A DNA stretch of 64,000 bases from positions 1 through 64,000 of the forward strand of contig JAREIK010002649.1 in the NCBI GenBank assembly GCA_029783825.1, written 5' to 3'. How positions within the stretch are numbered: the first letter of the stretch is position 1; each line of letters begins with the position of its first letter. The position numbers and the translations under genes were made by a program. The notes under the pieces were generated by a model. It was not told the origin of the DNA. It did not search any database and was given only the letters and a program-made list of their open reading frames with translations. This document shows positions 52,701 to 60,868 of the stretch, piece by piece. The stretch comes from Sapria himalayana (lineage: Eukaryota > Streptophyta > Magnoliopsida > Malpighiales > Rafflesiaceae).

Positions 52701-53877
52701 ACGGTTTGACCGTTGAACCAACCCAACGGACACAGATTCTAGTATAGATGTCAAAAGGGACGTGTCGGACCGGCTCGGCCCATTTTTAGCCAACCCGACC
52801 ATGCTTCCATGCCGTGTCAGGCATGACACGGTTATTGTACCGTGGCATGCATGGCCCATCACTATTTTGTGGAAGTCAACCCTGCACGAGCCCACTGCAC
52901 GAATCCGCCAGGTTCGGCCTGAACCCTAATTTTAAAAATTAAATTAGGGTTTGGCAGTGGGCCGCCGCGCCGCCCTCCCACCGCAATTCTTCTTCACTAT
53001 CAGGGCTCGGCGAGCCTCGCCCATCGGGCTCAGCTTCTGCCGCTGAAACGGTTTCTCAGCTTGTGCCGAGATATCGTGCCAATGGGCCAGGGTACCGTGC
53101 TATGTCAGGCATAGCATGAGTCCCGATTGGCCTCTGCATGGCACTACATGGTTGGTGCTGTGGACAGACACGACACGAGCAGGGGCAGAAGAAATTCCCA
53201 TGCCGTGCTGTCCCAGGCACGGCTGAATCCTATTGTGCCTCGTGCCGGCCACGCCAGGCCGGGCCGGTTGACACCTCTAGATTCCAGAAAATCCAACTTC
53301 TAGAATTAGTAGACCAAAGGTCCGAGGTCCAAAGGTCGAGGATTAGAGTCGGGTTCTAGACTAGAGCCCGGCACAGAAACTATTTCATACCGGCCCGGCA
53401 TGGACCTGTGGTTGAAAACCATCGATTTCAGCCCGGTTCAGGTGGGACAAAACCCTAATTTTTTAAAAAAAATAGGGTTTGGACAGTGTGCCACCGCGCC
53501 GCCACACATCTTCGCCCTTTTGGGGCTCGGCAAGTCTCGACTATCGGGCATCGGCTTGTATTGACCACCTTCGATGCGTGGTCACGTGTCGTGCCCACAT
53601 AACGGCGCGACACGATGGGCCGGGGACACGGCACTGTAGTGTGGCATGCCAAGCACGGGCAAGACACTATAGCGTGACGTGCCCATGTCAGGCCGGGCCG
53701 GCCCATTTGACACCTCTAGCACGGCCCATTTGACACCTCTATCTATATAGATGCACATCTAGATATATATGCATCTATATGTGTGCATCAATATGTAGAT
53801 ATATCAATATGTATAACATTTATATCTATATATATATGTATATCTATATATATGTGCATATATACATATACATACAT

Positions 53878-53909
<32 letters not shown>

Positions 53910-55183
53910 GCATCAATGTGAATATAAATCTACATGTATCAGCATCTTTCAATATGGATATCTATATATATGCACATCTATATGCATGTACATTTATATA
54001 TGTGCAACTATATGTACATGTATATACATGTATTTGCATTTATATGTATTTGTATAGATATCTTATATCTCCACTATTCGTGTCTGTATTTATGTGTGTG
54101 TGTGTGTGTGTGTGTATTTATATGTATTTTTATCTATATGTATAATCATCTATATGTATCTCCATCTATATGAATGTGCACTTATATGTAAGTGCGTCTA
54201 TAAGTATGTGCATCTATGTATATATGTGCATTGATATGTATGTGCATATATATGTATGTATAACTATTATGTGTGTGTGTGTGTGTAAATCTAAATGCAT
54301 ACTGTGTGTGTGTGTGTCTATATGCACATGTGTGTGTGTGTGTATCTATATGCACATGTGTGTGTGTGTGCGTGCGCGCACTTAAGTATCTATATGCATG
54401 TGAATCTAAATGCATATGCAACTACAAAAATCTGCATCTATGAAAATCATCTATAAGTATCTGTATTAATATGTATATATGTATATGTATGTGCATCTAT
54501 ATGTATGTGTATCTACATGTATGTGTATCTACATGTATGTGTACATGCATTTGCATCTATATGCATCTGAATCTATATGCATTTGCGCATATATGTATTT
54601 GCATACAATGTAACTGCATCTATATGTATTTGTACCTATGTATACATCTAAAAGAATCTGCATCTATATGCATCTCCAACTATTTATGTGTACATCTTAA
54701 TATATCACCCTCTATATGTATGCAAATTTAAATGTATGTGAATCTATATGTATGTGCATCTGTATATATGAATGTAAAATTTAATGTGTATGTATCTTTA
54801 TATGTGTATCTATATATATATGCATCAATATGTATTTGCATTTATATATGCATTTAAATGTGTGTGCATTTATATGTATGTGGATCTATATGTACGTTTA
54901 TCTATATGTTTCTGCATCTATATATATCTGGATCTATATGTATATGTATATACATCTATATGTATCTCCACTATACATATGTATCTATATGTATGTGTAT
55001 CTATATGAATGTGTATTTTTGTGTATCTCCATCTATATGTATCTCCATCTGTGTATCTCCATCTATATGTAGCTTCATTTATTTGTATGTACATGTATAA
55101 GTATGTGCATCGATATGTATGTTCATATTTATATATGTATATATATATGTATGTGTATCTACATATATTAGTGTCTATATATA

Positions 55184-55216
<33 letters not shown>

Positions 55217-58200
55217 ATAATTTATATATATATGTGTATGTATATGTATGTATATCTACATGCATGTTTATCTATATGCATGTGTATCAAAATGCATATG
55301 CATCTGAGTACTTGCATCTATATGTATATCTATTTATATGTATATATGTCTATATGTATGTGTATCTATATGTATTCCTGTTATATTGATTATTTTTTTA
55401 TTCTGCATTGGTTGAATTGTGGATTGGATATATATCGTTTGTTATTTTGTTATTTTTTGTTGTTCTTTCTTCTTATGAATCACAACTGTGGAAGCTCAAT
55501 TGCCCAACAATATATGCGCATCTATGTGTATGTATATCTATATGCATGTGTATCTATATGCTATATGTATATGCATCTATATGTATCTGCACTTATACAT
55601 ATATGCATCTATATGTATCTGCAAATATGCATATGTGCATTTATATGTATCCGCATCTACATGTATGTATACCTATATGAATGTATATTTATATGTATGT
55701 GAATATATATGTATAAGTATGTATATGAATGTGTATCTATATGCATGTGTATCTATATACAAGTGTATCTCTATGATATAAGTATGTGGATCTATATGTA
55801 TATGTATATGTATGTATCTTCATCGATTCGTATCTTCATCGATTCGCATCTGCATCGATTCGCATCTGCATTGATTCGCATCTAGATCGATTCGCATCTG
55901 CATTAATTCGCATCTGCATCGATTCGCATTTGCATCGATCTCTCTATCTCTCTCTCTCTCTTTATCTATATATATATCTCTCTATTTCTCTCTATCTCTA
56001 TCTATCTCTCTCTATCTCTCTCTATCTCTATCTATCTCTCTCTCTCTATCTCTCTCTCAAAGATGTCAACCGGGTCGGGCTGGCCCGGTCTAGCACAAGG
56101 CACGGCATGATTTGGCCATGCCTCAGCCGGCCCAGCACAAAAATTTCTCATGCCCGGCCAAGGCACTTATCGTGCCGTGACTGACCCGGCATGATTCTAT
56201 GGCCCATGGCAGCCTGCAGGCACGGAACATGTCCCGCAGACCCGCACCCCACGACCCACGTCCCCAATCCCCACCCCATCATCACGCAAGTGCCACGCCA
56301 AGGTGTGGATAGAAAAAATGTGCGGGCACAAGTCCAATCTGACCCGACCCGCGTTCACGCCCGACCTGAATCCTCCCCCCAATGTTTTAAAAAAAATTGA
56401 ATATTAGTCGTCGGATTTTGCCTCCAACAGCTAGGGGGCAGAATCCGACTGCCCTCATGATTCTGTCCCGTAAAATTCAATAAAAAATTCAATAAAAAAA
56501 CATAAAAAATACTTTTTTAAAAAAAAAATTACTTTAATCTATAAAATCTCTCCACCTCTTTATAACATTTATGTTTTTCATAAATGTTTATTTTCAAATC
56601 ATACTCTCTCAAAACTCTTGTTCTTCTATCCTCGGGACTCAGAATTTTATCATTCGGCTCAGTTTTTTGGGACTCTCAACTCAGGTTTGGAATTTTGAAC
56701 TAGACTGTGGTGCACCGTGCACGTGATCTACCTCACTACTTTGCCAGGTATTTTAAGTTTTTTTATTTACTCTCTATCTCTCTAGTCTCTCTCTCTAATC
56801 CTAAAATCTAGATTCTATCTTCTGTTTAACAAAAATCTTAAAAAATGACTAATACTAATAAAACATATTTAAATTTTAAAAATAAAAATCTTACACAGAA
56901 GTCTGAGGCTGCTGAAATTTTAGTTTATTTAGTTATCTCAACCCAAACATCTAAAAAATAAAAAACTAAGACTTCTGTCGTTTGGATAAATTTCAATATA
57001 ATAAAATTAAAAAAAAAATAATAGGGATAAAGAAGAAAAAATGACATAGTATAAATATTATATGATAAATTTAACTTGCAAGAGTTCATTTGAGACTGGA
57101 CACCATGAGAGACATACCAAATTATGTACCAAAAAATATTATACATTAAATACTAGGCAAACTCAACTTATCACTACATTTTTTGAGACTGGATCAAGTT
57201 CAGTCTTAAAATTTATTCCCTTCATATACCGCAGCGAGTTGGGTAGGGAAGGCATGGACACACTTATCACATTAATGGGTCTTTCAATCATATTTTTGGA
57301 AGATCTAAGGGAATTGCGCATTATGCAGACATATTTTCAGTCTGCTTATCGTATGATTCCTAGGTCCACATCTAAGAATGACATACTAAAATTGTATAAG
57401 TTTAAAAATTAAAAAATAATTAATGAATATATGACATATTGTGGAGTAGTGTCCGTGACGTCCGATATCTGGACAAGTCACGATAAATCATCTTATGCAT
57501 GTCTCACCGGCCACTATGTAGATTCTAACAGGAAAATAAATAAAAAAATTTTAGGATTCTCTGAGATTCTTCATTCTCATGATAGCACGATCATTTTTGA
57601 GTGTATGATGAAAATCTTTAGAAAATTTAAAATTTAAACTAAAATTTTTAGTATCACATTCGATAACACATCTAATAATGGAGTAACGATTAATATGTTT
57701 GTTAGGAATATTAGAGATGCACCATAGAAGAAATCTTTTATGTCAAATGCATATGTCACGTGATTAACCTGATTGTACAAGCGAGTATGAATGCGTGTTC
57801 CCAAAAGTTGGATAATATACGATACACTAAAATATATTCACACTCCTCGCAGACAATAGGAGTTTGGTAGTCTCTATATGTCAGTGAATCTTAAGAAGAA
57901 AAAATTTCAATCGATTGTGAGACACCGTTAGAATTACACGTACCTGATGTTAGAGTCATGTGTTGGATACGAACATGTGATATCCAACTATGTCAATAGT
58001 AAGAGTAACGAACTTATTATTGACGATACTGACTAGGCTTCAGGAATTTTATTTATGAAATTCCAGGAGATTTTTTATAACATGATGAATATGTGTTAGT
58101 CGGTTTATACTCCCACGACTTGCATTACACTCAGGTGCATATGCAATATTAGTAACATGTTTAAAAAGTATTGAGTTGGCCCGACACTTAGCTATATGGT

Positions 58201-59817
58201 TGCAGAGATGAAAATCAAGTATTTAAAGTACTGGTCCACCGTTTCATCTCTTTATGTCTTGCTGCATGCATGGACCCTATGGTTAAGGTGGAAGGGGTAG
58301 ATAGTGAAATTGACTGACCTGTTCACATACTACGATACTAGATATAGTGGTAGTAGTAGTGAAACTGTGATTACGGACATGGATACCTTCTTCGAAGATA
58401 ATAATTTTTTTATTCATTTAGCGAATGGGAAACGACGGGATGAACCATTACATAGGAGCGAGCTTTCTCGGTACTTAAATACTGATTACTGTTCGATCCT
58501 ATCATATTCTGATACTAAAAATCATGATATATTACAGTGATGAAAATCATATGAGTCTACTTTTCCCGTACTATCTAGGATGACATGCAATCTACTGACT
58601 CCTTCGGTGTCGAGCATAGCATAGGAGTTTTTTTTTTGTTGCGGCAAACGTGATTTCAAATATGATATCGAGATTACGTCCAGATATTGTTGAGGCTTTG
58701 GCCTGTTTGAAGGATTGAGAGGATTCGAATTTTAGCATTCAAGATCGTGTTAGAGCTGGGACAGAGACTACATCTGCTGCGAAAACGGAAGAGTTGATTA
58801 CCAATGATGATGATCCATATGATAGTGATTTTAATGTTGCGGTTAATGATGCTCATGATATGTCGATTGACAATTAACGTGATTGTCGGTTTCCCCTGTC
58901 AGTTGCCAGACACCAGTTGCCAATGCCATGCCACCCCAGTACGCCACGCCACATTCCATTTGTCATTGCCACTTGATTTTGATTTTTGATGCCTCACGAT
59001 CACGAATACAGTTGATTTTTTTGATTTATTCTTGATTCTACTTTTTGATTTCAATATTTTGTTTTTTATTGATTGTACGTTTTTTTTACATTATGTTGTA
59101 ACTTATAGTTGCTTTGGTTTAATATCTATTGGCTGATTGGATATTTGGTTTACTTTTGTTTTTGTGATTTTATCATTTTTTTAACGAAATTTTTTGTTTA
59201 ATTTATTTTTTTGTTTAAAATTTTTATTTAAAAATTAAAACTTTATAATTTAATTCTAATAAATTATAATTTAAATTTATTAAAAATTAATTAAAAAAAT
59301 TTAAACATTATTAATATTTTCAAGTTACAAATTTTTAATAATTTTCAAGTTACCAATTTAAATTTTAAACTTTGTAATTTATTACAATTTTAACAATTTT
59401 CAAGTTACAAATTTAATATTTTAAACTGTCGATATATAATATAATATATATTTAATATAAAGTTTAATACAATACTTTATAATTTATAAAATATATTTTT
59501 TTTTATTTAACCATACCCATACGAGCCTGTTTTGCCCCGTACGAGCCTGACCCAGCACGGCACTTTTACCACCGGGCCGACGGGTCATGCCGGGCTTAGC
59601 TTTGATAAACCGTGTCAGGCCTGGCACGAAAGCACGAGCAAGCTCAAAAAAAATGAGCCGAGCCCATATGTATCTATATTATATGCCGTATATATATCTA
59701 TGAGTATAATGTATAATGTATGTGCATCTATATCTGTATTTATATGCATGTGTATCTATATTATGTGCATCTATATATATAATGTATGTGTATATATGTA
59801 TGAGTATCTATATATAT

Positions 59818-59852
<35 letters not shown>

Positions 59853-60868
59853 TATCTATATATATGTGTATATTTATGTATGTGTGTGTGTGTGTGTTTA
59901 TATATGGGTGTATCTATATGTATGTGTATCCATATATATGTGCATCTATATATATTTACATATAGATATTTGTGTGTATTCTATTGTTGATTGGAGTAGT
60001 AATCTAGTATGTCATAATCTTATAGATTTTTGTATGCTCTTGTGTGATTCTTTAATTTCTCATAACATCAAGAAGCAGAATATTATATCTAAATCATTTA
60101 ATATAATTAGCATGCTGTAGCAACTACTACGACTCAGATTGTACGAGAGTTGGATGTTAGCAAAATTGGGTGTTTCAGTGACTACCCTTACTCCCTTTTA
60201 TCACAATAATAAGAATGTCATTTGGATTGCCCGCAATCAAATCTTTTATAAGTGGATAAAGTTTATTATTATTATTATTAAATGTCATATTACTGAACCT
60301 TATTTTTGGTCGGCAAACTCTAGATGCTGCTAGCTGATGCATCATGAGTTTGAGGAGCAAAATTAAAGTTATTATTATTAACTTGATTATGATTTGACAT
60401 TAGGGTGGATTAGTTTTCTCAGTTATTAATTATGTATTGTTTCATTTTGTTTGTGTTTATTGTACGGTTATATAATCCCCCCTTTTAATCATGTATTTAT
60501 AACTCTTTTTTGTAATATTGAAACCCTAGCCACCTTTTATTTTCTTTTCTTCACATCCCTTCTTTCAATTCTTCTCATCTTTTGATTTCATAGTATCGAC
60601 AACCACTAAAGAACATAATTTTGTTTCGTATAAACTTTATGAAAGAAGGGATCGAGCAGAATCTTACAGCTTCAGCTGACCAGTGAACATATTTTAACTC
60701 ATCACGCTCAAGAATGCCTCTGAAGATAATTAAAGAAATACATCCCACTTACTGCATTTAAAAAAAATAATGCTATTAAGGATACACTTGGATGGCACTT
60801 ATAATAGCACCAAAAACACCCAGAAAAGTTATGAGTTCTAGTCTGCTGGCATTCTTCACAAGAAACTC
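28477..60868 (-). CDS. SLC35F/DUF914-type solute carrier, C-terminal 124 residues in six exons (5' exons outside window)
   Basis: Six minus-strand exons, all bounded by AG acceptors and GT donors, join in frame without a stop until TAG at 28479-28477. The joined text contains [67 protein letters not shown] and [17 protein letters not shown]. These match plant solute carrier family 35 member F (DUF914) proteins, multi-pass transporters of the drug/metabolite transporter superfamily; the substrate is not known from sequence. Four hydrophobic segments correspond to the last four membrane helices of the usual ten. Introns from 5' to 3' are 66, 30740, 497, 89 and 625 bp. The coding text shows no internal stop or frameshift, so the gene may be active despite the giant intron. 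The preceding exon (expected to end near VSNVSE) is not found up to 64000. Confidence 0.85.
29124..29185 (-). CDS. SLC35F-like gene, fifth visible exon
   Basis: 62 nt, acceptor ttttttag and donor gtgcttga. It encodes [17 protein letters not shown] and VYS, the last membrane helix, and ends with two bases (TG) of a codon completed as tryptophan in the next exon. The alternative donor choice is not excluded, but this one keeps the frame. Confidence 0.87.
29275..29361 (-). CDS. SLC35F-like gene, fourth visible exon
   Basis: 87 nt, phase 0 at both ends, acceptor ttatttccag and donor gtatgttg. It encodes VNGSTMLN followed by [19 protein letters not shown] and DK. The block TSDMWAV-x-IRIF is highly typical of plant DUF914/SLC35F proteins and is the strongest single identifier of the gene. 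Confidence 0.9.
29859..29927 (-). CDS. SLC35F-like gene, third visible exon (after the 30.7-kb intron)
   Basis: 69 nt, phase 0 at both ends, with acceptor ggtttcag and donor gtaaataatt. It encodes [16 protein letters not shown] then LVPILLK, a membrane helix. It continues in frame from the exon at 60668, whose own 3' end is also phase 0, and the family has A-x-LPF.GF..SMFLFYS at this join. Confidence 0.88.
30173..31062. repeat. TATG/TATC microsatellite, left piece, with TA run
   Basis: A (TA)n run lies at 30219-30249. From 30250 to about 30470 the plus strand reads acatatagatg-type words. From about 30480 to 31062 it reads the opposite complement, tctatatgtatgtg-type words, so the piece is organised as an inverted pair. 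It ends at the terminal repeat of a hAT element at 31063. The matching microsatellite resumes at 53742 on the other side of that element. Confidence 0.92.
31063..33148 (-). mobile_element. hAT transposon 1, 3' half (split element)
   Basis: The end at 31063 reads taagtgtgtcaagcagg, a hAT-type terminal repeat followed by GC-rich subterminal DNA to about 31310. AT-rich non-coding DNA follows, then transposase text on the minus strand. At 33148 it stops abruptly at a point that corresponds to about 57442 in hAT copy 2. The 5' half of the same element continues at 51330-53741. The outer flanks are tctataag (31055-31062) and tctatata (53742-53749), 6 of 8 matching, within a microsatellite. Confidence 0.82.
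32085..33148 (-). pseudogene. hAT transposase, C-terminal half (RNase H-like and hAT core)
   Basis: From 33148 downward in shifting frames the text reads [46 protein letters not shown] and, in a 173-residue open frame (32606-32085), [36 protein letters not shown] and CTDPRVK. These follow the hAT transposase blocks SDIWTS....YL..T.HYID, DNASNN, HVRC.CHILNL, KYW......LA..LDPR. Catalytic use is excluded by stops and frameshifts and by the split of the gene. Confidence 0.85.
33149..37096. repeat. GATA/GACA tract, left segment
   Basis: About 3.9 kb of imperfect gatagatagaca units. The perfect gata runs are short (mostly under 10 units) and separated by single-base changes, so the tract is old or has mutated quickly. 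It ends in a TA run of about 45 bp immediately before the mitochondrial-like block. Confidence 0.95.
37099..37156 (+). rRNA. rrn26: Fragment of mitochondrial 26S (large subunit) rRNA gene
   Basis: The stretch from tttgacccgaaaccgatcg through gatctagccatgagcagg to gttgaagagagctctaacag is a conserved part of bacterial-type large rRNA (the GACCCGAAAC...GATCTAGCCATG.GCAGGTTGAAG region). From memory the variant with gagcaggttgaagagagctc is the plant mitochondrial form, not the plastid one. Homology stops after caggcc, so only about 58 bp remain. Confidence 0.75.
39480..39713 (+). CDS. Unidentified 77-codon frame in the mitochondrial-like block
   Basis: It reads [19 protein letters not shown] then [20 protein letters not shown] and [20 protein letters not shown]. 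The composition is protein-like and unlike the surrounding repeats. No family is recognised and no upstream signal is visible. It may be a mitochondrial ORF or chance; expression from the nucleus is unlikely. Confidence 0.25.
   Translation: MPPPLWTLPALPLSGFTLNPGSLPSTDEYELYARMLPLEEEIQMIVGQVLSAANEMDSQIHSSQPRPGSPLRYVRMI
40211..44502. repeat. GATA/GACA tract, middle segment
   Basis: The same degenerate gata/gaca/aaatag texture as the left segment resumes after the mitochondrial-like block at about 40240 and runs to the retroposon at 44503. It contains (TA)n-(CA)n compound runs at about 41776-41828 and 42437-42460. Confidence 0.95.
44503..44797 (+). mobile_element. Poly(A)-tailed retroposon, SINE-like, with 21-bp target duplication
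   Basis: A 295-bp non-repeat segment begins tgggccgagcaatacatcgg and ends in a run of A (44790-44797). A perfect 21-bp direct repeat flanks it: 44482-44502 and 44798-44818, both ending gatagtttgaga. Part of that repeat is simple GATA, but the tagtttgaga portion is specific. Poly(A) tail plus a long target duplication points to LINE-type target-primed insertion. The word aagatgggccgaaa occurs three times in the first 100 bp. No clear RNA polymerase III A/B boxes were seen, so it could be a truncated LINE or a copied transcript. Confidence 0.75.
44798..51329. repeat. GATA/GACA tract, right segment
   Basis: 6.5 kb of the same microsatellite. Subsections differ in flavour: short GATT arrays (gattgattgattgatt near 47610-47635, 48020-48055 and 50378-50395), a (TTTA)n run at 51127-51152, and several (TA)n runs. 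It ends at caatatgcagg, where hAT text begins. Confidence 0.95.
51330..51960 (-). pseudogene. hAT transposase, N-terminal part with BED zinc finger remnant
   Basis: Minus-strand text near 51925-51860 reads [21 protein letters not shown], the second half of a BED-type zinc finger (C..C ... H...H/C), against [17 protein letters not shown] in copy 2. Downstream the match to copy 2 continues at DNA level through the pre-catalytic region. Stops and a duplication break it. Known role in the family: binding to the transposon ends. Confidence 0.7.
52742..53280. mobile_element. Non-autonomous hAT miniature element (539 bp) nested in hAT 1
   Basis: The ends are tatagatgtcaaaagggacg and, inverted, tagaggtgtcaaccggccc. 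The flanks gattctag (52734-52741) and gattccag (53281-53288) form an 8-bp target duplication with one mismatch. The inside is GC-rich and contains ccctaatttt and ggcccgccgcg-like words shared with the elements at 4349 and 53350. It has no coding capacity. Confidence 0.85.
53350..53718. mobile_element. Second hAT miniature element beside the 5' end of hAT 1
   Basis: It shares block order with 4349-4725: gggacaaaaccctaat, aaaaaatagggttt, cttttggggctcgg, cttgtattgaccacctt and gtgtcgtgcccacat. Its right end reads ggcccatttgacacctcta. The same end sequence occurs again at 53723-53741, taken here as the true terminus of hAT 1. The left end is decayed and no target duplication could be paired. Confidence 0.7.
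53742..55810. repeat. TATG/TATC microsatellite, middle piece
   Basis: Words of the type atctatatgtatgtgc (about 16 bp) and (TG)n or (TA)n runs fill this stretch. It begins right at the terminal repeat of hAT 1 and has the same strand polarity as 30480-31062. A non-repeat island of about 120 bp lies at 55385-55508 (with gcattggttgaattgtgg). Long overlapping frames here are artefacts. Confidence 0.93.
55811..55940. repeat. 16-bp minisatellite, about 8 copies
   Basis: The unit catctgcatcgattcg repeats with single-base changes (cttcatcgattcgtat at the start, tctagatcgattcgca in the middle). Its 16-bp period equals that of the neighbouring atctatatgtatgtgc microsatellite, suggesting it arose from it. 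Confidence 0.9.
55941..56057. repeat. CT/TCTA microsatellite
   Basis: About 115 bp of tctctatctc words, ending at the left terminus of hAT 2. Confidence 0.95.
56058..59665 (+). mobile_element. hAT transposon 2, nearly complete, right terminus lost
   Basis: The left end reads caaagatgtcaaccgggtcgg, a version of the tagaggtgtcaa terminal repeat, followed by about 320 bp of GC-rich subterminal DNA. Transposase text spans 57062-58876. AT-rich DNA follows, then GC-rich DNA (59520-59665) containing gtcaggcctggcacg. The expected right terminal repeat ending gacacctcta is missing; the element joins TATG microsatellite directly at about 59665. No target duplication can be paired. It is the uninterrupted reference for the split hAT 1. 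Confidence 0.82.
57062..58876 (+). pseudogene. hAT transposase (BED finger, RNase H-like core, dimerisation end), broken
   Basis: Domains in order are: BED finger remnant [17 protein letters not shown] (57070-57130), [11 protein letters not shown] (57370-57402), [20 protein letters not shown] (57447-57510), FDNTSNN (57660), [12 protein letters not shown] (57757-57790), and the C-terminal [16 protein letters not shown] (58668-58716) that matches the hAT dimerisation block R..L.P..VEAL.C.KDW. The last frame ends with an acidic tail at 58876. Stops and frameshifts are present in most blocks, so it is inactive. The family cuts and pastes hAT elements with 8-bp duplications. Confidence 0.85.
59666..59978. 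repeat. TATG/TATC microsatellite, right piece
   Basis: Words atctatatgtatgtg, a (TA)n run at 59820-59850 and a (TG)n run at 59880-59896. Polarity is the same as the middle piece, consistent with one former tract cut by hAT 2. Confidence 0.93.
59985..60330 (+). pseudogene. Ty1/copia RNase H remnant beside the microsatellite
   Basis: The plus strand reads [33 protein letters not shown] and, after a stop, [38 protein letters not shown] and KCHITE. This matches copia RNase H ([38 protein letters not shown]..LGV......LYCDN.SAI.IA.NPVFHERTKHIE.DCH). All upstream copia domains are absent; the match begins right where the microsatellite ends. Confidence 0.82.
60331..60667 (+). other. Probable copia 3' end and intron edge
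   Basis: AT-rich DNA after the RNase H relic, possibly a decayed 3' LTR (pyrimidine-rich stretch and gaaaccctagccacc near 60520). No terminal repeat partner exists in the window. It runs to the splice donor of the exon at 60668. Confidence 0.35.
60668..60719 (-). CDS. SLC35F-like gene, second visible exon (before the 30.7-kb intron)
   Basis: 52 nt between the acceptor attatcttcag and the donor gtaagatt. It completes the split codon and encodes [17 protein letters not shown], matching the family text SI.ER.ELKSIHWT.GA between two membrane helices. The intron before it is only 66 bp, near the lower limit for plants; the one after it is 30,740 bp. Confidence 0.85.
60786..60868 (-). CDS. SLC35F-like gene, first visible exon
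   Basis: 83 nt between the acceptor ttgttcag and the donor gtatcc. It encodes [19 protein letters not shown] and then GAIISAIQ, ending with two bases of a split valine codon. The family equivalent is EEFLVKN.DRVELMAMLGLFGAIVSACQ. The frame at 60708-60980 that covers it in another phase is only a shadow. Confidence 0.85.

Larger units (their letters stand above)
51330..53741 (-). mobile_element. hAT transposon 1, 5' half (split element) with nested miniature elements
   Basis: Read on the minus strand, the terminal repeat at 53741 is tagaggtgtcaaatgggcc. It is followed by nested miniature elements, then a region (52741 to 51330) that matches 56390-57441 of hAT copy 2 block by block. Shared blocks include ggggcagaatc, cccaaatgtctaaaa, gtaccaaaa, ctaggcaaac, cgtatgattc and aatgacatactaaaat. 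The match ends exactly at catattg, the same point from which the 3' half at 33148 resumes. A 126-bp internal duplication (aaatttatcgtatgcatct at about 51616 and 51742) is specific to this copy. Confidence 0.82.

Noticed and set aside
53779..56184. Cys/Tyr/Met-rich frames in the TATG repeats, which look like cysteine-rich peptides
   Set aside because: They mirror atctatatgtatgtgc units; the cysteines come from TGT in the repeat.
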